A stretch of DNA of 64,000 nt from Rhodococcus sp. (in: high G+C Gram-positive bacteria). GTDB taxonomy: Bacteria > Actinomycetota > Actinomycetes > Mycobacteriales > Mycobacteriaceae. Position 1 is the first letter of the stretch. Every line of letters starts with the position of its first letter. The notes beneath the pieces are model-generated. The model saw only the letters and a list, made by a program, of their open reading frames with translations, made no database searches and was not told where the DNA came from. Location: contig NZ_JAHFVG010000005.1 of the NCBI RefSeq assembly GCF_023264675.1, positions 124,001-188,000 of the forward strand, given 5' to 3'. The translations under genes and the position numbers were made by a program. Positions 8,042-19,414 of this stretch are shown here, in pieces.

Positions 8042-9238
8042 ATGGTCGATACCGACCAGCAGCAGCAGACGAGTACTTCGCGAAAGTGGCTGATGCTCGC
8101 ACTCGGAATGCTCGCGCAGACGGCGGGTGCAGTGTTCATCAACGGCGCTGCGTTTCTCATCCCCGCGCTCCACGACGATCGCGGACTCAGTCTCGCGCGG
8201 GCAGGCCTGCTCGTTGCCATGCCGACCGTCGGGATAATGCTCACCCTCATCGCCTGGGGGGTTCTCGTCGACCGCATCGGCGAACGGCTCGTGCTCGCCA
8301 TCGGCCTCGGCCTCACCGCATGCGCAAGCTTGGCAGCGTATTTCACGACTTCGTTCGCGTTGCTCGGGCTGTTCCTGTTGCTCGGCGGCATGGCCGCGGC
8401 GAGTGCCAACAGCGCATCGGGACGCGTCGTGGTCGGGTGGTTTCCGCCGCAGCGCCGTGGTCTGGCAATGGGCATCAGGCAGATGTCCGTTCCCCTCGGG
8501 GTCGCTGTCGCCGCCCTGACGATCCCCCCGATCGCCCGCGACCACGGAGTCTCGGCGGCGCTGCTGGTTCCGGCGATCATCTGCGCGCTCGGTGCCGCAC
8601 TGTGCCTCGGTGTGGTGGATCCGCCCCGGCCGAGTCGTTCCGCAGCAGCCGAGAAAGGACTACTGGCCAACCCGTATCGCAGCAGTTCGCAACTGTGGCG
8701 AATCCACTCGACGTCCATCCTGCTCGTGGTGCCGCAATACGTCGTGTGGGCGTACGCCCTCGTCTGGCTGATGACCGATCGCGACTGGTCGGCCGCATCA
8801 GCCGGACTTCTCGTCACCGCGACGCAGATCCTCGGGGCATTCGGACGCATGAGCGTCGGCGCACTGTCCGACAGAGTAGGCAGCCGAATGCGTCCACTGC
8901 GGTGGGTTGCCGTCACGGCAACGGTCAGCATGCTCGCCCTCGCGCTCACGGACTGGTTGGACTCCCCCGTATCCGTCGTTGCGCTCGTCGTCGCATCCGT
9001 CGTCACCGTAGCGCCCAACGGACTTGCGTTCACCGCTGTGGCCGAATACTCGGGACCGTTCTGGAGCGGCCGCGCACTCGGGGTCCAGAACACCGGCCAG
9101 TACATCGCCGCGTCGCTCGTGCCGCCCGCGTTCGGTGCCCTCGCAGCCCTGAGCTTTCCGGTGGCCTTTCTGGTGTCCGCGATCTTCCCCGCACTGTCGG
9201 TACCGGTCATCCCCGACGATCGCGAGCCGAAAGAGTAG
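8042..9238 (+). CDS. Major facilitator superfamily transporter
   Basis: This 398-residue protein has about twelve hydrophobic segments and the MFS loop 2-3 signature GVLVDRIGERL near residue 76, with a repeat in the second half (GALSDRVGSRMRPLRW). WFPPQRRGLAMGIRQ between helices 4 and 5 is typical of oxalate/formate- and nitrate-like MFS subfamilies. The substrate is unknown. It corresponds in position to Rv2994. GGAGC lies upstream of the ATG at 8042. It faces leuB across a terminator. Confidence 0.9.
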   Translation: MVDTDQQQQTSTSRKWLMLALGMLAQTAGAVFINGAAFLIPALHDDRGLSLARAGLLVAMPTVGIMLTLIAWGVLVDRIGERLVLAIGLGLTACASLAAYFTTSFALLGLFLLLGGMAAASANSASGRVVVGWFPPQRRGLAMGIRQMSVPLGVAVAALTIPPIARDHGVSAALLVPAIICALGAALCLGVVDPPRPSRSAAAEKGLLANPYRSSSQLWRIHSTSILLVVPQYVVWAYALVWLMTDRDWSAASAGLLVTATQILGAFGRMSVGALSDRVGSRMRPLRWVAVTATVSMLALALTDWLDSPVSVVALVVASVVTVAPNGLAFTAVAEYSGPFWSGRALGVQNTGQYIAASLVPPAFGALAALSFPVAFLVSAIFPALSVPVIPDDREPKE

Positions 9239-9287
9239 TGCGGGGTGTTCGGGTGCGCCGCCGCTCGGGACCACCAACCTCCCACAA

Positions 9288-9340
9288 CACCGAATGCCCC
9301 GCTGGGTCACCGATGAAGTGACCGAACGGGGCATTCGGTG
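9288..9340. terminator. Nested bidirectional terminator between MFS gene and leuB
   Basis: Arms CACCGAATGCCCCG (9288-9301) and CGGGGCATTCGGTG (9327-9340) form a perfect 14-bp stem. Inside it GGTCAC/GTGACC (9305-9310 and 9318-9323) makes a second, inner hairpin. It sits between convergent genes and can serve both. Confidence 0.85.
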
Positions 9341-9356
9341 GAAAAGCAGAGGGCGC

Positions 9357-10367
9357 CTACAGCTTCCCGGCAATCCGATCGCCGATGTCCGATGTACTGG
9401 CGCCGACCGATCCACGCGAGGCGAGGTCGGCCGCTACAGCAGCCTCGACGCGCTCGGAGTTCGCAGTGTCTCCGAGGTGCGCGAGCAAGAGTGAAACCGA
9501 GAGAATCGCTGCCGTCGGATCTGCTGTGCCCTGTCCTGCGATGTCGGGTGCGCTGCCGTGGACGGGCTCGAACATCGAGGGGTTGGTGCCCGTCGCGTCG
9601 ATGTTTCCACTGGCGGCCAAACCGATTCCGCCGCTGACTGCCGCGGAGAGGTCCGTGACGATGTCGCCGAACAGATTGTCGGTGACGATGACGTCGAATC
9701 GGCCAGGATCGGTGACGAGGTGGATCATTGCAGCGTCGATGTGCTGGTAGGCAACCTCGACGTCCGGGAATTCCTTCGACACGGCTTCGACGGTGCGTGC
9801 CCACAAACTGCCGGCGAACGTGAGCACGTTCGTCTTGTGCAGCAAGGTGACGTGCTTGCGCCGTCCGAGTGCCCGTGCGAACCCGTCTCGAACCACACGC
9901 TCGACGCCATAGCGGGTGTTGACACTGACCTCGGTCGCAACCTCGTGGGGGGTGTTCACGCGGAGAGCGCCGCCATTGCCCGTGTACGGTCCTTCGGTTC
10001 CCTCTCGGACCACGACGACGTCGATGTCCTTGTTGCCGTCGAGCGGTCCGACGACTCCCGGGTACAACTTCGCCGGACGCAGGTTGATGTGGTGATCGAG
10101 TTCGAACCGAGCGCGCAGCAGTAGGCCGCGCTCGAGAACACCGCTGGGCACCGAGGGATCGCCGATGGCACCCAACAGGATTGCGTCGTGTTCACGCAGC
10201 TCGTCGAGCACGGAATCAGGAAGGAGTTCGCCGGTCGCGTTGTAGCGACGGGCACCGAGGTCGTACTCGGTCTTCGAGCTTCCCGGTACGACGATGTCGA
10301 GCACCTTCAGTGCCTGTTCGACAACCTCAGGACCGATTCCATCTCCAGCGATGACGGCGAGCTTCAT
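9357..10367 (-). CDS. leuB: 3-isopropylmalate dehydrogenase
   Basis: LeuB oxidatively decarboxylates 3-isopropylmalate in leucine synthesis using NAD. The 336-residue protein begins [15 protein letters not shown] and holds the signature [10 protein letters not shown] near residue 222 and [11 protein letters not shown] near residue 257. The length fits the actinobacterial form. ATG at 10367 is fixed by this N-terminus. serA ends its coding 41 bp upstream on the same strand. leuB is separated here from leuC by about 8.5 kb. Confidence 0.97.
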   Translation of the reverse strand: MKLAVIAGDGIGPEVVEQALKVLDIVVPGSSKTEYDLGARRYNATGELLPDSVLDELREHDAILLGAIGDPSVPSGVLERGLLLRARFELDHHINLRPAKLYPGVVGPLDGNKDIDVVVVREGTEGPYTGNGGALRVNTPHEVATEVSVNTRYGVERVVRDGFARALGRRKHVTLLHKTNVLTFAGSLWARTVEAVSKEFPDVEVAYQHIDAAMIHLVTDPGRFDVIVTDNLFGDIVTDLSAAVSGGIGLAASGNIDATGTNPSMFEPVHGSAPDIAGQGTADPTAAILSVSLLLAHLGDTANSERVEAAVAADLASRGSVGASTSDIGDRIAGKL

Positions 10368-10408
10368 TGACTCCTCGTTCTTTTCGTGCGATTTCGGTGA
10401 GGGGCAGA

Positions 10409-12004
10409 TCAGGACAGGTCGACGAGTTCGATCGTCGACGCGCCCACTGCCGATGCGATGTTCGCACTGAGGCCGGCCGGCACGTCTTTGTCGACGCGGA
10501 GCAGGATGGTTGCGCCGTCGCCTTCGGAATCCTGGCTGAGCGCTGCTGCCTGGATGTCGATTCCGGCATCTCCGAGGAGGGTGCCGATCCGGCCGAGGCT
10601 GCCCGGCTGGTCGCCGTAGTTCACGATGAGGTTCTTGCCCTCGGCTCGGAGTTCGAAGTTGCGACCGTTGATGTTGACGATCTTCTCGACCTGCGTGGTG
10701 CCGGTGAGGGTACCGGCGACGTTGAGGACCGATCCGTCGCCGTAGACGGCGCGAACGTCGACGACGCTGCGATGGTTCTCGCTTTCGGACGCCTTGGTGA
10801 CCTCGGCGGTGACACCGCGCTCCTCGGCGAGCGAGGGAGCGTTGACGAAGGTGACCGCGTCTTCGATGACGGCCGAGAACAAGCCGCGCAGTGCCGAGAG
10901 CTTCAGGATTTCGACGTCCTCGGCAGCGAGCTCGCCCCGCACGTCGATGGACAGCGAGCTGGGCAGTTCGTCCGAGAGTGCACCGAGGAGGACGCCCTGC
11001 TTGCGGACGATCTCGAGCCACGGCGATACCTCTTCGCCGACTGCGCCGCCCTTGACGTTGACGGCGTCGGGCACGAATTCGCCTGCGAGTGCGAGCAACA
11101 CGGACTTGGCAACATCGGTGCCCGCGCGGTCCTGGGCTTCGGTGGTCGACGCTCCGAGGTGCGGGGTGACAACAACCTGCGGGAGCTCGAACAGCGGGCT
11201 GTCGGTGCACGGCTCGGATGCGTAGACGTCGATCCCTGCCGCGAAGACGTGGCCGCTGGTGATGGCGTCGGCGAGGGCCTGCTCGTCGACGAGTCCGCCG
11301 CGGGCAGCGTTGACGACGATGACGCCCGGCTTGGTCTTGGCGAGTGCCTCCTTGCCGATGATGCCCTTGGTCTCGGGCGTCTTCGGAAGGTGCACGGAGA
11401 ACATGTCCGCGCGGGTCAGCAGCTCGTCGAGGGTGACGAGTTCGATGCCGAGCTGGGCAGCGCGCGCGGCGGAGACGTAGGGGTCGTACGCGATGACGTG
11501 GGTCTCGAAGGCCGCGAGGCGCTGCGCGAACAGCTGACCGATACGGCCGAGGCCGACGACACCGACGGTCTTGCCGAAGATCTCGACTCCGTTGAACTTG
11601 CTGCGCTTCCACTCGTGCTGACGCAGGGTGGCGTCGGCTGCGGGGATCTGGCGAGCTGCGGACAGCAGGAGCGTCACCGCGTGCTCGGCGGCGGTATGGA
11701 TGTTGGAGGTCGGCGCATTGACGACGAGTACTCCGCGCTCGGTAGCGGCGGGTACGTCGACGTTGTCCAGGCCGACACCGGCGCGGGCGACGATCTTGAG
11801 CTTTGTTCCGGCGGCGAGCACCTCGGCGTCGACTGTGGTTGCCGAGCGAACGAGAATGGCATCGGCTTCGGGGACCGCGGCGAGAAGCGCCGGGCGATCC
11901 GGGCCGTCGACCCAACGAACTTCGACGCCGTCGCCGAGCGCCTCGACTGTGGACTGCGCAAGTTTGTCGGCGATCAGAACGACAGGACGGCCTGGCTGGC
12001 TCAC
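10409..12004 (-). CDS. serA: D-3-phosphoglycerate dehydrogenase, long form
   Basis: SerA performs the first committed step of serine synthesis, oxidising 3-phosphoglycerate with NAD. The 531-residue length is the type I form with an intervening ASB domain and a C-terminal ACT domain. Visible features are the Rossmann motif [13 protein letters not shown] near residue 151, the catalytic-His region [10 protein letters not shown] near residue 280, and an ACT domain starting [13 protein letters not shown] near residue 461, where serine feedback is expected. GTG at 12004 has AGGGAG about 10 bases upstream. It forms a probable transcription unit with leuB. Confidence 0.97.
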   Translation of the reverse strand: MSQPGRPVVLIADKLAQSTVEALGDGVEVRWVDGPDRPALLAAVPEADAILVRSATTVDAEVLAAGTKLKIVARAGVGLDNVDVPAATERGVLVVNAPTSNIHTAAEHAVTLLLSAARQIPAADATLRQHEWKRSKFNGVEIFGKTVGVVGLGRIGQLFAQRLAAFETHVIAYDPYVSAARAAQLGIELVTLDELLTRADMFSVHLPKTPETKGIIGKEALAKTKPGVIVVNAARGGLVDEQALADAITSGHVFAAGIDVYASEPCTDSPLFELPQVVVTPHLGASTTEAQDRAGTDVAKSVLLALAGEFVPDAVNVKGGAVGEEVSPWLEIVRKQGVLLGALSDELPSSLSIDVRGELAAEDVEILKLSALRGLFSAVIEDAVTFVNAPSLAEERGVTAEVTKASESENHRSVVDVRAVYGDGSVLNVAGTLTGTTQVEKIVNINGRNFELRAEGKNLIVNYGDQPGSLGRIGTLLGDAGIDIQAAALSQDSEGDGATILLRVDKDVPAGLSANIASAVGASTIELVDLS

Positions 12005-12136
12005 GTGAAGAACTCCCTATATCGGTCGAGTAGCTGTGGGTCGAGCTGGTCTTTCCAAGGATGGTGCGGGTCGAGTTTAGAGGTCCGCGAAGCAGTAACG
12101 AGTTCCACCCTCGGCAAGACGAGGACGGGACCGGAC

Positions 12137-12170
12137 GATCGAAGGGCACCCCGCGAGGTGCCCTTCGATC
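12137..12170 (-). terminator. Terminator downstream of ilvC
   Basis: Perfect 14-bp arms GATCGAAGGGCACC and GGTGCCCTTCGATC enclose a CCGCGA loop, 22 bp beyond the ilvC stop. It would separate the ilvBNC transcript from serA, whose own promoter must lie in 12005-12136. Confidence 0.85.
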
Positions 12171-12192
12171 GAATGGAGCGAAATTCGAACGA

Positions 12193-13239
<1,047 letters not shown>

Positions 13240-13257
13240 TCATCACTCGATGGTCGC

Positions 13258-13761
13258 TCAGCGCGACGCAGTGATCGATTTCGGTCCACGTCCGACGGCA
13301 ACGACTCCCGACTGAACAATTTCTCGAATTCCATAGGGGTCCAACATCTTCAGCAACGCATCGAGCTTCGAGCGGGTGCCCGTTGCTTCGACCGTCACAG
13401 CTTCGGGTGACACGTCGATCACCTTGGCGCGGAAGAGGTTCACCGTTTCGATGACCTCGCTGCGCACGCTGGCGTCGGCACGAACCTTGATGAGCACCAG
13501 TTCGCGAGCCACCGACGAGTCGTCGTCCTGCTCGACGATCTTGATGACGTTGATCAGCTTGTTGAGCTGCTTCGTCACCTGCTCGAGTGGGAACTCGTCG
13601 ACGGTCACGACGATCGTCATGCGCGAGATCTCGGGGATCTCGGTGCCGCCGACCGCGAGCGAGGAGATGTTGAATCCGCGCCGCGAGAACAGAGCAGCGA
13701 CGCGCGCAAGAACGCCTGGCTTGTCCTCGACGAGAACGCTGAGGGTATGACTCGTGCTCAC
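13258..13761 (-). CDS. ilvN: Acetolactate synthase small (regulatory) subunit
   Basis: This 167-residue protein has an N-terminal ACT domain ([23 protein letters not shown]) and a C-terminal regulatory half. It activates IlvB and gives valine feedback. GTG at 13761 overlaps the ilvB stop in a GTGA junction, indicating translational coupling. Confidence 0.97.
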   Translation of the reverse strand: MSTSHTLSVLVEDKPGVLARVAALFSRRGFNISSLAVGGTEIPEISRMTIVVTVDEFPLEQVTKQLNKLINVIKIVEQDDDSSVARELVLIKVRADASVRSEVIETVNLFRAKVIDVSPEAVTVEATGTRSKLDALLKMLDPYGIREIVQSGVVAVGRGPKSITASR

Positions 13762-15722
13762 TTGCCGGTGCCTTTCGCTTCGTTGGCAGCCTGTTCGCCG
13801 TGGGCCTGCTCGCGAGCCATGGCCTCGTGGATGACGGCGGGCTCGGCGACGGACGCCTCGTCCTCGTCGAACAGAGGGCGGATTCCGCGGGCAGCCATGA
13901 TCTCGTCGTTGCCGGTGCCGGCGGCGACCATCGGCCACACCTGCGCGTCGGCACCGACGATGAAGTCGATGACGACGGGCCTGTCGTTGATGGCGCGAGC
14001 CTGCGCGATGACGGCGTCGACGTCTTCCTCACGCTCGCAGCGCAGTCCGACACATCCCAGAGCTTCGGCCAACATGACGAAGTCGGGGATGCGCTTGGCG
14101 CCGTGCGTTCCGAGATTCGTGTTGGAGTACCGCTCCTCGTAGAACAGTGTCTGCCACTGACGAACCATGCCGAGGTTGCCGTTGTTGATGACGGCGACCT
14201 TGATCGGGATGCCCTCGACGGCGCACGTCGCGAGTTCCTGGTTGGTCATCTGGAAGCAGCCGTCACCGTCGATGGCCCACACCTCGGTGTCCGGCATGCC
14301 CATCTTGGCGCCCATCGCAGCGGGCACCGCGTATCCCATGGTGCCGAGTCCGCCCGAGTTGAGCCACGTGCGCGGCTTCTCGTAGTTGATGAACTGCGCG
14401 GCCCACATCTGGTGCTGGCCGACGCCCGCGCAGTAGATCGCGTCGGGTCCGGCGAACTTTCCGACCGAGGAGATGACGAACTCCGGGGACATCGCGCCGT
14501 CGCTCGGACGGTCGTAGCTCAGCGGGTACGTCTTCCTGATGTCGTCGAGGTACGCCCACCAGTCCGACAGCTCGAGCGTCGTTCCGGTGGCGCGGTCGGC
14601 GCGGATGGCTTCGATCAGTTCGGTGATGACCTCTTTGCAGTCGCCCACGATGGGAACGTCCGCGTAACGGTTCTTACCGATCTCGGCCGGGTCGATGTCC
14701 GCGTGGATGACCTTGGCGTTCTGGGCGAACGACGACAGCTGACCGGTCACCCGGTCGTCGAAACGAGCGCCGAGAGTGATCAGCAGGTCGCTGCGCTGCA
14801 ATGCGGCGACTGCGGCGACGGTGCCGTGCATGCCGGGCATACCGAGGTTCAGCTGATGGGTGTCCGGGAACGCGCCACGAGCCATCAGCGTCGTGACCAC
14901 GGGGATGCCCGTCAGCTCGGCGAGTTCGAGCAGCTCGGCCGACGCGTTGGCTTTGATGACGCCGCCGCCGACGTACAGCACCGGCTGCTTGGCGTCGGCG
15001 ATGTAGCGCGCGGCTTCACGAACCTGCTTGCCGTGCGGCTTGGTGACAGGTCGGTATCCGGGCAGACGCATCTCCGGCGGCCACGAGAACGTGGTCTGCG
15101 CCTGCAGGACATCCTTCGGGATGTCGACGAGGACGGCACCGGGGCGGCCCGAGGACGCGATGTAGAACGCCTCGGCCATTATGCGCGGGATGTCCACGCC
15201 TTCGGTGATCAGGAAGTTGTGCTTGGTCACCGGCATCGTGATGCCGGAGATGTCCGCTTCCTGAAATCCGTCGGTTCCGATGAGACTCCGTGCGACCTGA
15301 CCGGTGATGGCAACGATCGGAACGGAGTCCATCTGGGCGTCGGCGAGAGGCGTCACGAGGTTCGTCGCGCCGGGTCCCGACGTCGCCATGCAGACTCCGA
15401 CGCGGCCGGTTGCCTGCGCGTACCCGGTGGCAGCGTGTCCTGCGCCCTGTTCGTGTCGAACGAGGACGTGGCGGACCTTCTTCGAGTCGAAGAGTGGGTC
15501 GTACACCGGAAGAACTGCGCCACCCGGAATGCCGAATACGACATCGACGTCGAGTTCTTCGAGAGCTCGAACGACGGACTGGGCGCCGGTCACCTTTTCA
15601 GGGGCGACGTGGCGACGAGATCCCTCGATTGCGCCGGGCACGGGTGCCTCCGGCGTCGACGAGGTGGCGTTGGCCCCCGACTTACGGGTCGTGGGCCCTG
15701 GGCGTGCGGTTGGTGCGCTCAC
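13758..15722 (-). CDS. ilvB: Acetolactate synthase large (catalytic) subunit
   Basis: IlvB condenses pyruvate with pyruvate or 2-oxobutyrate, the first common step of BCAA synthesis. The 654-residue protein has about 40 extra low-complexity N-terminal residues, then a TPP-binding core starting [21 protein letters not shown], and the C-terminal diphosphate motif [19 protein letters not shown] near residue 486. The start GTG at 15722 has GAGGAAG upstream. The gene is preceded by a leader peptide and intrinsic terminator (15768-15880), so transcription is probably attenuated by BCAA-tRNA supply. Confidence 0.97.
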   Translation of the reverse strand: MSAPTARPGPTTRKSGANATSSTPEAPVPGAIEGSRRHVAPEKVTGAQSVVRALEELDVDVVFGIPGGAVLPVYDPLFDSKKVRHVLVRHEQGAGHAATGYAQATGRVGVCMATSGPGATNLVTPLADAQMDSVPIVAITGQVARSLIGTDGFQEADISGITMPVTKHNFLITEGVDIPRIMAEAFYIASSGRPGAVLVDIPKDVLQAQTTFSWPPEMRLPGYRPVTKPHGKQVREAARYIADAKQPVLYVGGGVIKANASAELLELAELTGIPVVTTLMARGAFPDTHQLNLGMPGMHGTVAAVAALQRSDLLITLGARFDDRVTGQLSSFAQNAKVIHADIDPAEIGKNRYADVPIVGDCKEVITELIEAIRADRATGTTLELSDWWAYLDDIRKTYPLSYDRPSDGAMSPEFVISSVGKFAGPDAIYCAGVGQHQMWAAQFINYEKPRTWLNSGGLGTMGYAVPAAMGAKMGMPDTEVWAIDGDGCFQMTNQELATCAVEGIPIKVAVINNGNLGMVRQWQTLFYEERYSNTNLGTHGAKRIPDFVMLAEALGCVGLRCEREEDVDAVIAQARAINDRPVVIDFIVGADAQVWPMVAAGTGNDEIMAARGIRPLFDEDEASVAEPAVIHEAMAREQAHGEQAANEAKGTGK

Positions 15723-15767
15723 TGCTGCTTCCTCAGGATTTTCGGTGCTGGGCGATCTCTGGGCAAG

Positions 15768-15800
15768 AAAAAACCCCCGTCAGCCGAGGCTGTACGAGGG
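15768..15800 (-). terminator. Attenuator terminator in the ilvB leader
   Basis: On the reverse strand CCCTCG and CGGGGG pair around an inner CAGC/GCTG hairpin, directly followed by six T residues (15768-15773). A run of T is rare in this genome and marks a true intrinsic terminator, located 45 bp before ilvB and after the leader peptide. A separate 8-bp perfect pair (15842-15849 with 15802-15809) just upstream could form an alternative structure. Confidence 0.85.
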
Positions 15801-15832
15801 TGGCGCGTCGATGCGAGTAGGAGTGAACCGGC

Positions 15833-15880
15833 TCAGGCGTTGACGCGCCGGCCGATTACGAGTATCCATTTCCGCTTCAC
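15833..15880 (-). CDS. ilvB leader peptide (BCAA attenuation)
   Basis: The 15-codon frame GTG...TGA encodes MKRKWILVIGRRVNA. Ile, Leu, Val and Ile are consecutive at codons 6-9, with another Val at 13. Position upstream of the acetolactate synthase gene and before a T-run terminator is the classical ribosome-stalling arrangement. No convincing ribosome binding site precedes it, but TTGACT (15912-15917) and TACCGT (15888-15893) with an 18-bp spacer would start transcription at or one base from the GTG, so the peptide may be translated from a leaderless mRNA. Confidence 0.82.
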   Translation of the reverse strand: MKRKWILVIGRRVNA

Positions 15881-15930
15881 GCGCTCGACGGTAGGCGCGC
15901 GCATAGGGAACAGTCAAACTCGTCACGACG

Positions 15931-15948
15931 CAATCCCATTATGTGAGA
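15931..15948. promoter_or_regulatory. Putative NdgR/LtbR-type operator, copy 2
   Basis: CAATCCCATTATGTGAGA matches the 1008-1025 site at 16 of 18 positions; both differences are C/T changes within the imperfect palindrome. It lies 14 bp upstream of the predicted ilvB -35, centred near -60, a position better suited to activation than repression. It is also just upstream of the divergent PH-domain gene. Confidence 0.6.
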
Positions 15949-15956
15949 TCGCGTAG

Positions 15957-16460
15957 ATGCAATGCGAAGATGAAGGGGTGTCACCTTCGCAGCAGTCCGA
16001 ACCACCGGACATATCCTCCCACACTCCTGTTCTCTCCCCGCAGGTCATCCGACTCCCGCGCCTGGCGCTGGTAGGAGTCGCACTGCTCCTCTTCGGTGTC
16101 TGCTTCCCGGCGATCAGCTGGCCTGCCGCACTCGGGTGGTTGTTCATCGTTCCGATCGCCGTCGCCTACTGGGTGCTGCGCGTGCGCACCGTTGTCGGTT
16201 CCGATGGCCTCGCGATGCGCCGTCTGGTGGGTTCGGACCACGTCGACTGGGACGATGTACGAGGAATCCACTTCCCCGATCGCCGATGGGCACGGGTCGT
16301 GCTGAACGACAAGTCCGAGAAATCACTTCCGCTCGTTCGCTTCGATCGACTGCCTGTCCTCTCCGCCGCGAGCGGCGGACGCATCACCGACCCCTACGCG
16401 GCGGCCGCCGATGCCGAAGCAGAAGCCGAACGCGAAGCCACGCCAGGGAACGACGACTGA
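15957..16460 (+). CDS. PH domain-containing membrane protein, Cfp6-like
   Basis: This 167-residue protein has two hydrophobic segments (about residues 34-70: LALVGVALLLFGVCF and LGWLFIVPIAVAYWVL), then a bacterial PH-like domain VRTVVGSDGLAMRRLVG..VDWDDVRGIHF and an acidic tail. It resembles M. tuberculosis Cfp6 (Rv3004), also adjacent to ilvB1. Function is unknown. ATG at 15957 or GTG at 15978 could be the start; neither has a well-spaced ribosome binding site. Confidence 0.82.
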   Translation: MQCEDEGVSPSQQSEPPDISSHTPVLSPQVIRLPRLALVGVALLLFGVCFPAISWPAALGWLFIVPIAVAYWVLRVRTVVGSDGLAMRRLVGSDHVDWDDVRGIHFPDRRWARVVLNDKSEKSLPLVRFDRLPVLSAASGGRITDPYAAAADAEAEAEREATPGNDD

Positions 16461-16522
16461 AATGTCGGGAGTAATCTCGATCTCGCGACAACCGCACGTC
16501 GAACAAGAGGAATCGAAGACAT

Positions 16523-18364
16523 ATGCCGCCGCTACGGTCACGAGTTACCACTGTCGGACGAAACGCCGCGGGCGCACGCTCGCTCTGGCGCGCCACCGGA
16601 ATGACGGATTCCGACTTCGGTAAACCCATTGTCGCTATTGCCAACTCGTACACCCAGTTCGTACCGGGGCACGTACACCTGAAGAACGTCGGCGAGATCG
16701 TCGCCGACGCAGTACGCGCCGCGGGCGGCGTTCCGCGTGAATTTCACACGATCGCCGTCGACGACGGCATCGCGATGGGCCACGGCGGCATGCTGTACTC
16801 GCTTCCGAGTCGCGAAATCATCGCCGACTCGGTCGAATACATGGCAAACGCTCACACCGCGGACGCCCTTGTCTGCATCTCCAACTGCGACAAGATCACT
16901 CCCGGAATGCTCAATGCTGCAATGCGTCTGAACATCCCGGCAGTATTCGTTTCCGGCGGACCGATGGAAGCCGGCAAGGCCGTCGTCGTCGGCGGTGTCG
17001 CTCAGGCACCGACCGACCTCATCACCGCGATCTCCGCCAGCGCCAACGACGCCGTGTCCGACGAGGGTCTCGACGAGGTCGAGCGCAGCGCGTGCCCGAC
17101 ATGCGGGTCGTGCTCGGGCATGTTCACCGCGAACTCGATGAACTGCCTCACCGAAGCGCTCGGACTTGCTCTACCGGGCAACGGCTCGACACTCGCAACG
17201 CACAAGGCGCGTCGGGCACTGTTCACCCGGGCAGGTACCACCATCGTCGAGGCAGCGCTCAAGTACTACCGCGACGACGACACCTCCGTACTCCCGCGCA
17301 GCATCGCCAGCCCTGCCGCGTTCCGGAACGCGATGGCGCTCGATGTGGCGATGGGTGGATCGACCAACACGGTGCTGCACACTCTCGCTGCCGCTCAGGA
17401 AGGCGAGGTCGACTTCGATCTCGACACCATCGACGCCATCAGCCGCAAGGTGCCGTGCCTGTCGAAGGTCTCCCCCAATTCCGACTACCACATGGAAGAC
17501 GTGCACCGCGCCGGCGGAATCCCCGCTCTGCTCGGTGAACTGCGTCGCGCAGATCTGCTCGAGACCGACGTCTCCACGGTGCACACCAAGAGCTTCGACG
17601 AATGGCTCGACACCTGGGACATCCGTTCCGGCAAAGCCTCCGACGAGGCGATCGAGCTGTTTCACGCAGCACCGGGCGGCGTCAGGACGGTGGAGCCGTT
17701 CTCGACCGAGAATCGCTGGTCCTCGCTCGACACCGACGCGGCCGGTGGGTGCATCCGCGACAAGGAGCACGCGTACACCGTCGAAGGTGGCCTCGTCGTC
17801 CTCCGCGGAAACATCGCACTCGACGGCGCGATCCTCAAGACCGCCGGGATCGACGAGGATCTTTTCTCGTTCCAGGGACCAGCCCTGGTAGTCGAGTCTC
17901 AGGAAGAGGCCGTCTCGGCCATCCTGCAAAAGAAGATCAAAGCAGGCGACGTCCTCGTCGTGCGCTACGAGGGACCCAAGGGCGGTCCGGGCATGCAGGA
18001 GATGCTCCACCCGACCGCATTCCTCAAGGGAGCCGGTCTCGGCAAGGTCTGCGCTCTGATCACCGACGGTCGGTTCTCCGGCGGAACCTCGGGACTCTCC
18101 ATCGGGCACATGTCACCCGAGGCAGCGGCAGGCGGGCTCATCGGACTCATCGAGACCGGCGACCAGGTTCGCATCGACGTCCCGACGCGGGCTCTCGAGG
18201 TGCTCGTCGACGACGACGTTCTCGCCACCCGTCGAGCGAAGATGGAGGCATCCGAACGGCCGTGGCAGCCGGTGGATCGTCAGCGCACCGTCACCACCGC
18301 ACTTCGTGCGTACGCTGCGCTCGCCACGTCGGCCGACAAGGGTGCCGTTCGCTACGTTCCGTAA
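16523..18364 (+). CDS. ilvD: Dihydroxy-acid dehydratase
   Basis: IlvD dehydrates 2,3-dihydroxy-isovalerate and -methylvalerate to the keto acids that become valine and isoleucine. The 613-residue Fe-S enzyme shows the IlvD/Edd signatures [11 protein letters not shown] near residue 122 and [19 protein letters not shown] near residue 191, and the C-terminal [19 protein letters not shown] at 16523 is used. In M. tuberculosis ilvD is elsewhere, so its placement here next to ilvBNC differs from that genome. Confidence 0.96.
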   Translation: MPPLRSRVTTVGRNAAGARSLWRATGMTDSDFGKPIVAIANSYTQFVPGHVHLKNVGEIVADAVRAAGGVPREFHTIAVDDGIAMGHGGMLYSLPSREIIADSVEYMANAHTADALVCISNCDKITPGMLNAAMRLNIPAVFVSGGPMEAGKAVVVGGVAQAPTDLITAISASANDAVSDEGLDEVERSACPTCGSCSGMFTANSMNCLTEALGLALPGNGSTLATHKARRALFTRAGTTIVEAALKYYRDDDTSVLPRSIASPAAFRNAMALDVAMGGSTNTVLHTLAAAQEGEVDFDLDTIDAISRKVPCLSKVSPNSDYHMEDVHRAGGIPALLGELRRADLLETDVSTVHTKSFDEWLDTWDIRSGKASDEAIELFHAAPGGVRTVEPFSTENRWSSLDTDAAGGCIRDKEHAYTVEGGLVVLRGNIALDGAILKTAGIDEDLFSFQGPALVVESQEEAVSAILQKKIKAGDVLVVRYEGPKGGPGMQEMLHPTAFLKGAGLGKVCALITDGRFSGGTSGLSIGHMSPEAAAGGLIGLIETGDQVRIDVPTRALEVLVDDDVLATRRAKMEASERPWQPVDRQRTVTTALRAYAALATSADKGAVRYVP

Positions 18365-18368
18365 GGAC

Positions 18369-18416
18369 TCATGTGAGTGCGAATCCACGACCCTCTATGT
18401 ATTCGCACTCACATGA
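18369..18416. repeat. Dispersed palindromic element, copy A (also a likely terminator)
   Basis: Perfect 16-bp arms TCATGTGAGTGCGAAT (18369-18384) and ATTCGCACTCACATGA (18401-18416) flank a 16-nt loop, between the convergent ilvD and DoxX genes. Reverse-complemented, the inner 44 bp match the element at 29008-29051 at 39 of 44 positions, loop included. It probably also terminates both genes. Confidence 0.85.
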
Positions 18417-18425
18417 GACGGACTG

Positions 18426-19301
18426 CTACTGAACGATCGGGTTGGCGCCGTTCAGGAAGATCCACATGCACACGCCGCCCGCGACGCCGAGGACCAAGGC
18501 GACGAACGACCCGAAACGCGGACGGGTCGCCCAACCGCGTCGACCGTCGAAAGCGATCTTTCCCGGCCCGGTCAGAATGATGGCTGCGGCGGCGACACCG
18601 AGAACGGTCTCGTATTCGACGCCGTTCGGGGCGAAGAACTGAAGTCCCGGCTCCACCACCTGCTTGAAGCACCATGCGTTGATGATCACCGCGAGGACCG
18701 CGGCGCCCGCGAACGGCGTCGCCAAGCCGAGAATCAGCAGTGCACCGCCTGCGGTCTCACCCACGGCACCGGCAATCGCCAGCAGGTTCGCCTGTTCGTA
18801 TCCGGTGTCCTCCAACAGCGATCGGAAGCCGTCGAGTCCCGGTCCGTTCCAGATGCCAGTCAGCTTCTGCAAACCGTGGACGAGGAAGATTCCGCCGATC
18901 ACGAGCCTCAGCAGAAGCAGACCCAGGTCGGTGGTGCCCCTCCTGGCCGGAATCTCGACCGTCTCGGTTCGTACGGCAGGTTCCGCGACCGGCTGCTCGG
19001 CGACAGGCGCCGAGGGTGAGCTCGGAGGTACGTACGGCGTCGTGCCCTCGGTCGAGGTTTCGAGGTACTCGGTGGGCTGTTCGGAGTACGCGCTTCGGCT
19101 GTCGGGAGCTATCGGCTCGTCGTACTTCGACGGCCGAAAGGACGGGATCTGCTCGGTGGGGTACGAGCCGGATCCACTTCGTCCGAAATCCAGCTCGTCT
19201 TCGGTTCTCGGTTGCAGCTGTTCTGTCGGCTGGTCGTACGGACTCGACGCGGGCTCGTAGCCGGCATCGGATCGGTCCTTGTCGCGAGGCTTGTCGGTCA
19301 C
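18426..19301 (-). CDS. DoxX family membrane protein with long disordered N-terminus
   Basis: The 291-residue protein has about 145 hydrophilic Pro/Ser/Thr/Glu-rich residues followed by a DoxX domain of four membrane segments, starting LGLLLLRLVIGGIFLVHGLQKL. M. tuberculosis Rv3005c occupies the same position between ilvB1/cfp6 and lppZ; that DoxX protein is reported to join SodA and SseA in a membrane oxidoreductase complex. Neither partner is in this window. GTG at 19301 (VTDKPRDKD) is preferred over in-frame upstream starts, which would run into the divergent lipoprotein gene's promoter. Confidence 0.85.
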   Translation of the reverse strand: MTDKPRDKDRSDAGYEPASSPYDQPTEQLQPRTEDELDFGRSGSGSYPTEQIPSFRPSKYDEPIAPDSRSAYSEQPTEYLETSTEGTTPYVPPSSPSAPVAEQPVAEPAVRTETVEIPARRGTTDLGLLLLRLVIGGIFLVHGLQKLTGIWNGPGLDGFRSLLEDTGYEQANLLAIAGAVGETAGGALLILGLATPFAGAAVLAVIINAWCFKQVVEPGLQFFAPNGVEYETVLGVAAAAIILTGPGKIAFDGRRGWATRPRFGSFVALVLGVAGGVCMWIFLNGANPIVQ

Positions 19302-19414
19302 AGCACCCACAGTAGAACGGGTAACCGCAGATTCCGGTGCATTACGCCAGGCGCGGCGTGCGAGCATGCAGCCACGTGGCGCGACCCAGGGAGCTTTCCG
19401 TAACGTTTGCGTAC

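Noticed and set aside
12005-12136. Possible leader peptide upstream of serA
   Set aside because: No amino-acid-rich short frame with a T-run terminator was found; only a promoter and an AGGGAG ribosome binding site.
9357-12149. A 930-codon reverse-strand frame covering leuB and most of serA
   Set aside because: Only its last third is the real LeuB; the first part is Arg/Pro-rich and antiphase to serA, whose frame has strong domain motifs.
13800-15956. A 718-codon forward frame antisense to ilvB
   Set aside because: High-GC shadow frame with Arg/Gly/Asp-rich low-complexity protein; ilvB on the other strand has clear TPP motifs.
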